DNA of 5,272 bases from Clostridium sp. CAG:411 (GTDB lineage Bacteria > Bacillota > Clostridia > Lachnospirales > Lachnospiraceae): NCBI GenBank assembly GCA_000437275.1, contig FR899659.1, positions 3,807 to 9,078 of the forward strand. Direction: 5' to 3'. The position numbers were made by a program, and so were the translations under genes. Position 1 is the first letter of the stretch. Each line of letters starts with the position of its first letter. Positions 1 to 5,272 of the stretch are shown one piece after another. The notes under the pieces were generated by a model. The model ran no database searches, was not told the DNA's origin, and saw only the letters and a list, made by a program, of their open reading frames with translations.

Positions 1-442
1 CACCAGCCTTTTTTGTTGTGACAAGTCCTTTTTTCGTTACAGTTGCAAATTTAGGATTTGAGGATGTCCAGGTAAGTTCCTTGTTAGCTGTTTTACCTGT
101 TGTTATTACCGTTGCTTTTACGGTAAGCTTTTTACCTGCATTTACAACCTTTTTAGCGTTTAATGTGATCTTTTTCACTGCATGTTTTACAATTTTTAAT
201 TTGTAAGTTGTAGTTATGCCTGAACCATCTGCAGCAACAGCAGTAATGGTAACGGTTTTACCTGCACCAGCAGCTTTTGTGCTTACAATTCCGTTTTTAT
301 TCACAGTAGCGTATTTGGTATTGCTGCTTGTCCAGTTTACTTTCTTATTTGCACAATCTTTTGGTAAGACAGTAGCGGAAAGTGTTGTTTTTTTGCCTGC
401 CGCAACTTTTTTTGTTGTTCCTGTAATTTTAATGGAAGAAAC
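1..442 (-). repeat. Tandem Big2 bacterial Ig-like domains, second one cut by the window edge
   Basis: Residues 1034-1117 and 1122-1180 are two copies of the same fold. Both follow the order I-K/T-x-T/N start, an AGKK turn, a T/V-rich strand, W-T-S-S-N, K-x-A-T-V, then K-x-G-x-V. The second copy stops at its TTKKAG segment because the window ends. Big2 domains usually act as rigid spacers or binding modules in surface proteins. Lys-rich and Thr-rich composition with almost no Cys fits an exported, wall-exposed location. Further copies to the left are plausible but not visible. Confidence 0.85.
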
Positions 443-3400
443 GGTTGCAGCATTTGTAGCAGGCTTTGTAATTTTGTAAGTTGTATTAACTGTTCCTGCA
501 AATTCGCCCATTCCAGTAATTGTAACTATATAGGTTCCAGCATTTCGTGCTGTTGTATTACCGGAAACTGTAAAGTCAGTACCTTCGGTTAGAATGTACT
601 TTCCATATGATAAAGAAAGTACCGCTGTTTTTTCTTTTCCATCGTAAGTAAAGTTTTGAGCGTGGATAGATGTGTCTGCAATTGCAACCGCATCCTCACT
701 GACTAATTTTATAGTACCTGCATTAGTATTTGAAACATATTCAATAGTAGCGTTTCCAGCTGCATCGGAGGTAATTTGTGTTGCATAAACTAATTTATCA
801 GCCGTTATTTTTTCTCCATATGCAGCATTTTTGGTAAATACATAAAACATATATTTTTTGTCAGGTGATAGGTTATTATAAGTAGCAGTAGTGGAACCGT
901 TTGTACTTGTTTTACCTATTGTTTGTTTTTTTACAAGTTTTGAAGTTGAAACGCTGTTGGCATCTATAATTTCTACATCTTCATCACATCCGGATAATAT
1001 TAGATTTGGATTGTTTCTAATATCTAAAGTTTTAATTCCATTGCCGGAACAGCTTAAATCAGTTAAATTTGGATTGTTTCTGATATCTAAGCTAGAAAGA
1101 TTATTGTTATAGCACCAAAGTTGCTGTAAATTTGTATTACTACTTACATTCAAACTTGTTAAATTGTTTTCATAACAATCCAGTTCTGTAAGTTGTGAAT
1201 TGTTGCTTACATTGAGGCTTGCTAAGTTATTTTGGTAGCAAGCGAGAACACTAAGTTTTGTATTTCTGCTTACATCTAAGCTCGTCAATTGATTGTCTCC
1301 ACAATCCAAATAGGTTAATTCTGTAAAATACTCAATTCCCTTTAGATTTGAGATGTTCAATGAAGTGATAGCCATTGTAGTAGTGTCGTTAATTTCAGAA
1401 GCACTTAAATATTTGTTTTCGTCATAATCAATGCTTTCTAAGATAAATTGTCTAAAGTTTGCATCAGGAAAGTTTGTTGCATTAATTGCAATGCCATCTG
1501 GTGTATCTGTTTGTTTGTTATCGTCAGTATCTTCTTTTTTTAGGGTTACGGAAATATCCTTTGCCGCATCTGCTATAGTGAAACTAGCTGATCCATCAGA
1601 GTAGCCGTCCATTTTAAAGGTTGCATTGTATTTTCCTGGGTCATAATATGCAGTATATACACCTTTTTCATCTGTCTCAAAGTCAGGTTGGTTGTCGCTT
1701 TTTATACCAGACATCTGGAAGTTTGTATTAGCCAAAGATTTGCCGTTCTGGTCTTTGAGTGTGAAACTAACACGGTATTTTTTATAAGGGCAACTACCAA
1801 ATCCAAATTTTCCTTTATCAACAGACCAATAAAAATCAGAAATGTCAAATGCAGCACTGGTACTTGCTTTTACCGATTTTAACTTTGAAAGGAAAGATAT
1901 CTCTGCCTCTAAGCTTAAACCTAAGGAGATATTACCATCGACACAGGCTTTACAGCTATGTTGAATATCATCATCTGAATTCATAGAATAGCTTAATGTT
2001 GCTTTAATATTAAGTCCAATTGTACCAGTTGCTTCTGTTTCAGCGACTTTTTTTGAAATAATGGTAAAGGATGGTGTTAAATCAATACCAATAAACACGT
2101 CAGCTTCTATTTCAAGTGTAGGAAGGTTAATTTCTGGTTTCGGTGTAATTAACTGAAACTTTTTGGAAGCAGATGAGTCAAATTTAAAGCCAAAGGATGA
2201 TTTAATATCAGCTGATACATTTATTTTACCAGAAATATTTAAATCTAAAGCTGGTTCAAGTGCAATATAAATTCCAGGAATTGGGGATACACAAATATAT
2301 CCAAGTGGAATATTTGCATCTAATGCGGCTTCCGCTTCTACTTCGCAACTAAGATTTGCACCGACATCAAACTGTAAGTATTGATGTTTAAAAGAAATGT
2401 AGTATTCTAAATTTAGCTCTAATGCCAATGAAGCAGAACCGGAAACTTTAGAAGAACCACTAATATTATAAGGAGCTTTACCAGTATTTGCACTACTACT
2501 ATCATCATTTTTTTCACTTGTATCAAAAGAGTAGTCTAAAAAGGTTGCCGTGATTGATCCATCGCCTTTAAAAGCGGAAGTTTTCATTTCATTTGAAGCT
2601 TTAGAAAGACCATTATAAGTGACGCATGTTGCTGCACTATCTGTATCTACCGTTGCGGAAGATGAATCTGCCTGTGTGTCAATTTTTACAACTGAGAATA
2701 CATCTTCTGTTTCTACATTGTTATCTTCTGTAATAACAGCAGTAGAATCGGTAATATCAATGTTAGCAACTTTAGCAATTAAAAATTCATTCTCCTCATA
2801 TTCATAGGAAAAAGTATCACCCTTTTTTAAGTTGCTAATCTGTGAGTCGATATTTTTGATGGTATAAGTACCTGATTCAGAGTCAGGATTTACAACTGTG
2901 TTGAGGTCTTTTTCTGGTTCGATCACCTTTACATCATCATCAAGAACAACGAAATTGTTCTTTTTATCGTTGTCTAAATTTACGACCTGTTCTTCATTAA
3001 AGTCATCCACAGTTTGATCCATCAATTGCTGCATATCCTTTGTATACATTGGATTTGTATATTCCTCTGATAGAGGACGTCCTAATTCTGATGAAATCAA
3101 TGTGGCACGAATATAATAATAAGTTGGTATAGAACCTGTTGAGATTGTGACAGCCACATTGGTATCACTTTCTTTTACTTCTTTTTCGCCAGAAGCGATG
3201 AGTTGTGTACCGTCTTCGGAGTAAATACCTACAAGAAGTGTACAAGACTGCGTTGTTCTAAAAGAAACATTTGCAGTTTTACCAGACATTTCAATGTCTA
3301 AAATGCAGTTTGGATTATTCGTTTGATTTTTTTGATTTGTATAATCTGTTAATGAATTTTGCAGGATTTTTCCAAAGCTATTGCTGCCTTGTACCTGTAC

Positions 3401-3541
3401 ATTGCCAGCATTCATGGATGCGGCTTCTTTCATGTTATTATTAGTAGGAATACTGCTTGCTTGTACAGAAGTATTCGGCAGGCAAAGAATTGTTACTAAT
3501 AATAGAATAAAAATTCGTTTTAACCATAGATTTTTTTTCAT
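1..3541 (-). CDS. Secreted mosaic surface protein with LRR and bacterial Ig-like (MBG, Big2) domains, C-terminus beyond window
   Basis: The frame is open for 1180 codons from the ATG at 3541 to the left edge, with no stop or frameshift. Residues 1-28 form a signal peptide (KK/KR n-region, hydrophobic core, VQA|SS cleavage). Residues 29-165 and 225-290 are compact beta-type segments. Residues 360-587 are beta-rich with alternating polar and apolar residues, and include H528-S-C530-K-A-C533 and C584. Residues 589-669 resemble a carboxypeptidase-regulatory/Cna-B-like domain. Residues 686-741 form an LRR cap (NFPDANFRQFI), followed by 21-residue LRRs from 742. Residues 870-950 look Fn3-like, 953-1032 match the MBG/YDG type (FTYDGKEKTA, EGTDFTVSG, NAGTYIVTITG), 1034-1117 are Big2 and 1122-1180 begin another Big2 (WTSSN motifs). 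The role is inferred as adhesion or binding outside the cell. The anchor is not visible: it could be LPXTG, more Big2 repeats or simple secretion. Domain calls come from motif recognition; the N-terminal half is unassigned. Confidence 0.92.
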   Translation of the reverse strand, partial: MKKNLWLKRIFILLLVTILCLPNTSVQASSIPTNNNMKEAASMNAGNVQVQGSNSFGKILQNSLTDYTNQKNQTNNPNCILDIEMSGKTANVSFRTTQSCTLLVGIYSEDGTQLIASGEKEVKESDTNVAVTISTGSIPTYYYIRATLISSELGRPLSEEYTNPMYTKDMQQLMDQTVDDFNEEQVVNLDNDKKNNFVVLDDDVKVIEPEKDLNTVVNPDSESGTYTIKNIDSQISNLKKGDTFSYEYEENEFLIAKVANIDITDSTAVITEDNNVETEDVFSVVKIDTQADSSSATVDTDSAATCVTYNGLSKASNEMKTSAFKGDGSITATFLDYSFDTSEKNDDSSSANTGKAPYNISGSSKVSGSASLALELNLEYYISFKHQYLQFDVGANLSCEVEAEAALDANIPLGYICVSPIPGIYIALEPALDLNISGKINVSADIKSSFGFKFDSSASKKFQLITPKPEINLPTLEIEADVFIGIDLTPSFTIISKKVAETEATGTIGLNIKATLSYSMNSDDDIQHSCKACVDGNISLGLSLEAEISFLSKLKSVKASTSAAFDISDFYWSVDKGKFGFGSCPYKKYRVSFTLKDQNGKSLANTNFQMSGIKSDNQPDFETDEKGVYTAYYDPGKYNATFKMDGYSDGSASFTIADAAKDISVTLKKEDTDDNKQTDTPDGIAINATNFPDANFRQFILESIDYDENKYLSASEINDTTTMAITSLNISNLKGIEYFTELTYLDCGDNQLTSLDVSRNTKLSVLACYQNNLASLNVSNNSQLTELDCYENNLTSLNVSSNTNLQQLWCYNNNLSSLDIRNNPNLTDLSCSGNGIKTLDIRNNPNLILSGCDEDVEIIDANSVSTSKLVKKQTIGKTSTNGSTTATYNNLSPDKKYMFYVFTKNAAYGEKITADKLVYATQITSDAAGNATIEYVSNTNAGTIKLVSEDAVAIADTSIHAQNFTYDGKEKTAVLSLSYGKYILTEGTDFTVSGNTTARNAGTYIVTITGMGEFAGTVNTTYKITKPATNAATVSSIKITGTTKKVAAGKKTTLSATVLPKDCANKKVNWTSSNTKYATVNKNGIVSTKAAGAGKTVTITAVAADGSGITTTYKLKIVKHAVKKITLNAKKVVNAGKKLTVKATVITTGKTANKELTWTSSNPKFATVTKKGLVTTKKAG
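1004..1318 (-). repeat. Five tandem 21-residue leucine-rich repeats (63 bp each)
   Basis: Residues 742-846 are five repeats in exact 21-residue register, starting at L742, L763, L784, L805 and L826; a degenerate sixth begins at 847. The consensus is LxxLxCxxNxLxSLDVSxNxx. Each repeat carries Cys at position 6, and the degenerate one keeps C852. This is the short LRR class common in exported Firmicute proteins, capped upstream by the segment beginning INATNFPDANF. At the DNA level the last two full repeats share a nearly identical 24-bp block (1004-1027 and 1067-1090, one difference, 63 bp apart), which suggests a fairly recent unit duplication. Confidence 0.9.
3458..3541 (-). other. Signal peptide of the surface protein (residues 1-28)
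   Basis: Residues K2, K3, K8 and R9 give a positive n-region. They are followed by the hydrophobic stretch IFILLLVTILCLP and the small-residue site V26-Q27-A28, with cleavage predicted before S29. There is no lipobox, because the Cys at residue 20 lies inside the hydrophobic core with no LAGC-type context. A general-secretory (SPase I) substrate is therefore expected. This supports the 3541 start: the next in-frame Met is residue 38, which would lose the whole signal. Confidence 0.85.
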
Positions 3542-3554
3542 AGTTAGTTAGTTT

Positions 3555-3560
3555 TCCTTT
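3555..3560 (-). promoter_or_regulatory. Ribosome binding site of the surface-protein gene
   Basis: On the minus strand the sequence AAAGGA precedes the ATG at 3541 by 13 nt, which is longer than the usual 5-9 nt. The gap is made mostly of three AACT units. It is the only purine-rich SD-like motif close to this start, and the intact signal peptide argues that the start is right. Translation may be less efficient than with an optimal gap. Confidence 0.6.
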
Positions 3561-3728
3561 CTGTAAATAAATATGTTTTTCGATGTAGTGCATGACATTA
3601 TGAGTATGTAATAAAATGTTTCGTTGGTTTTTTCAGGTGTCTGTTTTTCATCCAAAAGCCATCAGAGTGTTTCGGTTGAATATGTGCCTTGTGTAAAATC
3701 AGTTATGCAGTACATCAGAACGTAGTTT

Positions 3729-3757
3729 AGTATAGCAGTAAAGGAAGTCCAAATTAA
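3729..3757 (-). promoter_or_regulatory. Candidate extended -10 promoter for the surface-protein gene
   Basis: Read on the minus strand, TTAATT (3757-3752) is followed after 17 nt by TATACT (3734-3729). The -10 matches the sigma-A consensus at 5 of 6 positions and is preceded by TGC, giving an extended -10 (TGnTATACT) that can compensate for the poor -35 (3 of 6). Transcription would start near 3722, leaving a leader of about 180 nt before the ATG. I saw no riboswitch consensus in that leader. Predicted from sequence only. Confidence 0.45.
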
Positions 3758-3766
3758 CGGAATGTT

Positions 3767-3793
3767 AAAAATTACAATAAAATTGTAATTTTT
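3767..3793. promoter_or_regulatory. Perfect 12-bp inverted repeat between the divergent promoters (operator candidate)
   Basis: The left arm AAAAATTACAAT (3767-3778) and right arm ATTGTAATTTTT (3782-3793) are exact reverse complements around the spacer AAA. The site lies 9 bp from the -35 of the minus-strand promoter and 13 bp from the -35 of the plus-strand promoter, where a dimeric regulator could affect both genes. The core TTACAAT-N3-ATTGTAA resembles dimer operators in general, but I cannot assign a regulator family. A stem with no GC clamp makes a terminator less likely. Confidence 0.5.
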
Positions 3794-3806
3794 TGCAAAG
3801 GTTTAA

Positions 3807-3835
3807 TTTACTTTTTTTGTAATTGCTAATATAAT
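3807..3835 (+). promoter_or_regulatory. Candidate sigma-A promoter for the kinase gene
   Basis: TTTACT (3807-3812, 4 of 6 to the -35 consensus) is followed by a 17-nt spacer and a perfect TATAAT (3830-3835). This is the best promoter match in the intergenic region on the plus strand. Transcription would start near 3842, giving a leader of about 110 nt. The spacer contains TTGTAATT (3817-3824), a copy of the half-site found in the upstream inverted repeat, so a bound regulator could block RNA polymerase here. Confidence 0.6.
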
Positions 3836-3852
3836 GATATTTGGGGTCAGAA

Positions 3853-3892
3853 GATGCCTTATGGATTGTTCCTTGCCTTTGGCATCATATAG
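3853..3892 (+). other. Kinase leader: possible 12-codon mini-ORF and alternative hairpins
   Basis: An ATG at 3854 opens a short frame encoding MPYGLFLAFGII, ending at TAG 3890-3892. GGGG at 3843-3846 sits 7 nt upstream as a weak SD. In the same stretch GGCATC (3881-3886) can pair with GATGCC (3853-3858), or its GGCA can pair with the nearer TGCC (3874-3877) around a TTT loop. The two stems exclude each other. This could be chance in a short leader; no known leader-peptide class was recognised. Confidence 0.25.
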
Positions 3893-3939
3893 TAGATAAA
3901 ACATTCTTTAATGGAAATTAAATTTTAAATAGGCGAAAT

Positions 3940-3943
3940 GAGG
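3940..3943 (+). promoter_or_regulatory. Ribosome binding site that decides the kinase start
   Basis: GAGG lies 9 nt before the ATG at 3953, a near-ideal arrangement. The in-frame upstream ATG at 3938 has only AGGCGA with a gap of about 4 nt, and would add just MRYQI before the Met. The 3953 start is therefore preferred. The GAGG overlaps the last base of the upstream ATG, so both cannot be used equally. Confidence 0.6.
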
Positions 3944-3952
3944 TATCAAATA

Positions 3953-5272
3953 ATGGAAAAGAACTTTAAAGAGTGGGAGATAGAAGCATGTATAGGTGAA
4001 GGGGCGTTTGGAAAAGTATACAAAATTGTCAGAGAAGAATTTGGACATACTTATGATGCAGCATTGAAAGTAATTGAGGTGCCACAAAATCAGGCAGAGT
4101 ATGAGACCATAAGAAATGAAATGGTGAATACGCAGGAAGCGGAAGAATATTTTGCAGGAATGGTGCAGGATATTGTAGAAGAATTTACATTGATGTCCAA
4201 GTTAAAGGGAAATTCGAATATTGTAAGTTACGAAGATCACTCTGTTATAAAAAAAGAAGATGGATATGGCTGGAAAATCTATATTCGTATGGAATTGCTT
4301 ACAGGATTGTTCAAACATATAAAGCAGGTAGATGTATCTAATTTGGATATAGTGCAACTGGGTATTGATATATGTAAGGCATTGGAAGTTTGTCAGCAGT
4401 ATCACATTATTCACAGAGATATAAAGCCAGAGAATATATTTGTATCGGATGTTGGTACATATAAATTAGGGGATTTTGGTATTGCCAGAGAATTAGAAAG
4501 AACATCTGTGGGGTTATCCAAAAAGGGGACCAGAAGTTATATGGCACCAGAGGTTTATAAGGGAATGGAGTACAATGCTACGGTGGATATTTATTCTCTT
4601 GGAATTGTATTATATCGTTTTATGAATAACAATCGGTTACCGTTTATGCCGCCAGCACCAGAACCAATTCGCTATACAGACAAAGAGAAGGCAGATTTGT
4701 TGCGTATGAGCGGTCAGCCGTTACCAGCTCCAGAAAAGGCAAGTGATGCATTTGCCAGAGTCATTGTCAAGGCGTGTGCGTATTTGCCACAGGAGCGTTA
4801 TCAAAGTGCTAGTGAAATGCGAGAAGAACTGGAACGGGTAAAGGAATTAGAACAAAAGGAAATTTTGTTTTATCATACGCAAGATAAGGCGGATGTAGAA
4901 AAAACAGAAACAAATGTGACGGGGAATCATAAGGCTGTTTCAAAACTGGAAGAGGAACAGGCAGAGACCGTTTGTTTGGAACAGCAGGAAACGGAAATTT
5001 CAAAGGGTGCAGATTTACAACAGGAGCAGGAAGAGGGAACCGTATATATGTTTCACAAAAATGCGGCTCCAGAAAAGGAAAATGATCGTGAATCCGCTGC
5101 TTTACAGAAAGAGCATTCCGTAGACTCCAATATAGCATTAGAGCAACAGAAAATACAGGAAGAGAATGAAAATAAATCGGTTTTACAGAAAACAGAGAAT
5201 AAACTGCCATGGAATAAAAAGATAGGAATTGGAGTTGTGGTACTGTTGGTCATTGTAATAGGCAGTATAGCA
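3953..5272 (+). CDS. Hanks-type serine/threonine protein kinase, membrane-anchored, C-terminus beyond window
   Basis: The frame is open for 440 codons to the right edge. The kinase domain spans about residues 8-296, all key elements present: glycine loop GEGAFGKVY (15-23), beta-3 Lys39, alpha-C Glu77, catalytic loop HRDIKPEN (154-161, base Asp156), DFG (174-176), APE (198-200), Asp212 in DIYSLG and Arg282. It should transfer phosphate from ATP to Ser/Thr on cytoplasmic proteins. Thr184, Ser185, Ser189 and Thr193 in the activation segment could be autophosphorylated. Between Lys39 and Glu77 the segment is longer than in PknB-type kinases, as I recall for clostridial kinases with MSKLKGNSNIV. 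Residues 297-420 are a Glu/Gln-rich, probably disordered linker; residues 424-440 begin a transmembrane helix (KK then IGIGVVVLLVIVIG), implying a cytoplasmic kinase and an external C-terminal part not seen here. No PASTA repeat is visible, so the name prkC/pknB is not applied. An alternative start is 3938. Confidence 0.95.
   Translation, partial: MEKNFKEWEIEACIGEGAFGKVYKIVREEFGHTYDAALKVIEVPQNQAEYETIRNEMVNTQEAEEYFAGMVQDIVEEFTLMSKLKGNSNIVSYEDHSVIKKEDGYGWKIYIRMELLTGLFKHIKQVDVSNLDIVQLGIDICKALEVCQQYHIIHRDIKPENIFVSDVGTYKLGDFGIARELERTSVGLSKKGTRSYMAPEVYKGMEYNATVDIYSLGIVLYRFMNNNRLPFMPPAPEPIRYTDKEKADLLRMSGQPLPAPEKASDAFARVIVKACAYLPQERYQSASEMREELERVKELEQKEILFYHTQDKADVEKTETNVTGNHKAVSKLEEEQAETVCLEQQETEISKGADLQQEQEEGTVYMFHKNAAPEKENDRESAALQKEHSVDSNIALEQQKIQEENENKSVLQKTENKLPWNKKIGIGVVVLLVIVIGSIA
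5222..5272 (+). other. Transmembrane helix of the kinase, cut by the window edge
   Basis: Residues 424-440 are an uninterrupted apolar run of Ile, Val, Leu and Gly directly after N-K-K, which gives a positive-inside boundary. This places the kinase domain in the cytoplasm and any following sequence outside. The helix is 17 residues long at the window end and probably continues a few residues further. What follows (a sensor domain or a short tail) cannot be judged. Confidence 0.8.

Larger units (their letters stand above)
3542..3952. other. 411-bp divergent intergenic region, no credible protein gene
   Basis: Between the two start codons there are stops in all frames and no ORF with a credible RBS beyond the 12-codon leader frame. 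The region is strongly AT-rich, most so at about 3750-3840. It contains the two promoter candidates, the inverted repeat and both ribosome binding sites listed separately. The stretch 3561-3728, which would be the leader of the surface-protein mRNA, shows no recognisable riboswitch, tRNA or strong hairpin. Confidence 0.7.

Noticed and set aside
18..479. Two hydrophobic plus-strand frames that look like small membrane proteins
   Set aside because: They are antisense to the Big2 domains. The Lys/Asn/Thr/Ala codons of the real gene read as Phe/Val/Leu-rich sequence on the other strand, and the minus frame continues unbroken through them.
891..1112. Plus-strand frame with a repeated FGLFLISK peptide
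   Set aside because: The repetition is the reverse complement of the LRR units (63-bp period) on the minus strand, not a separate repeat protein.
1004..1318. Regular 63-bp repeats, considered as a CRISPR-like array
   Set aside because: The units are in frame, encode a clear LRR consensus and lack the constant repeat/variable spacer pattern of an array.
2619..2807. 62-codon plus-strand Ser/Val-rich frame
   Set aside because: It is antisense to the acidic Thr/Asp-rich segment of the surface protein, which is continuous on the other strand.
3597..3602. CATAAT on the minus strand as the -10 of the surface-protein gene
   Set aside because: At 17-18 nt spacing the upstream hexamers (AACGAA, CAACGA) do not resemble a -35 box and there is no extended -10, so the site at 3729-3757 is preferred.
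3767..3793. Intrinsic terminator ending in T residues
   Set aside because: The stem is almost entirely A-T with no GC-rich base, and both flanking genes are transcribed away from it, so no transcript needs ending here. An operator role fits better.
4202..4414. 70-codon minus-strand frame within the kinase domain
   Set aside because: It is antisense to conserved kinase-domain codons just before HRD, and no RBS or protein family is evident.
4809..5210. 133-codon open frame on the minus strand
   Set aside because: It lies antisense inside the kinase linker. The Glu/Gln/Lys-rich linker codons read backwards give a Phe/Leu/Ser/Pro-rich frame. It has no RBS and no recognisable domain.
5053..5253. 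66-codon open frame on the minus strand
   Set aside because: It is another antisense shadow of the kinase linker, overlapping the 133-codon frame in a different phase.

Overview
The window looks like a low-GC Firmicute chromosome, most likely a gut Clostridia or Lachnospiraceae member. This is inferred from the AT-rich codon use, the Gram-positive signal peptide, the LRR/Ig-like surface-protein architecture and a clostridial-type Hanks kinase. No marker gene is present, so genus and species cannot be given.

Layout: two large genes are transcribed away from each other, and both run off the window. On the minus strand, 3541 down to 1 is one uninterrupted reading frame of at least 1180 codons. 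It encodes a secreted mosaic surface protein. In order it has a signal peptide, about 560 residues of beta-rich sequence that I cannot assign to a named domain, a carboxypeptidase-regulatory/Cna-B-like beta domain, a 21-residue leucine-rich-repeat block, an Fn3-like segment, an MBG/YDG-type Ig-like domain and two Big2 domains, the second cut by the left edge. On the plus strand, 3953 to 5272 encodes a Ser/Thr protein kinase with all catalytic motifs intact. A Glu/Gln-rich linker follows, then the start of a transmembrane helix at the right edge.

The 411-bp region between the two start codons (3542-3952) holds no credible protein-coding gene. It contains a candidate promoter for each gene and, between the two promoters, a perfect 12-bp inverted repeat. 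A third copy of the same half-site lies inside the kinase promoter spacer. The kinase leader (about 3842-3952) contains a possible 12-codon hydrophobic mini-ORF and two mutually exclusive hairpins.

How the parts may work together (inference): a membrane-bound kinase and a large exported surface protein share a divergent control region, so they may be co-regulated. Nothing in the sequence shows that the kinase acts on the surface protein, which is exported and not exposed to a cytoplasmic kinase domain. No RNA gene, mobile element, CRISPR array or convincing intrinsic terminator was seen.
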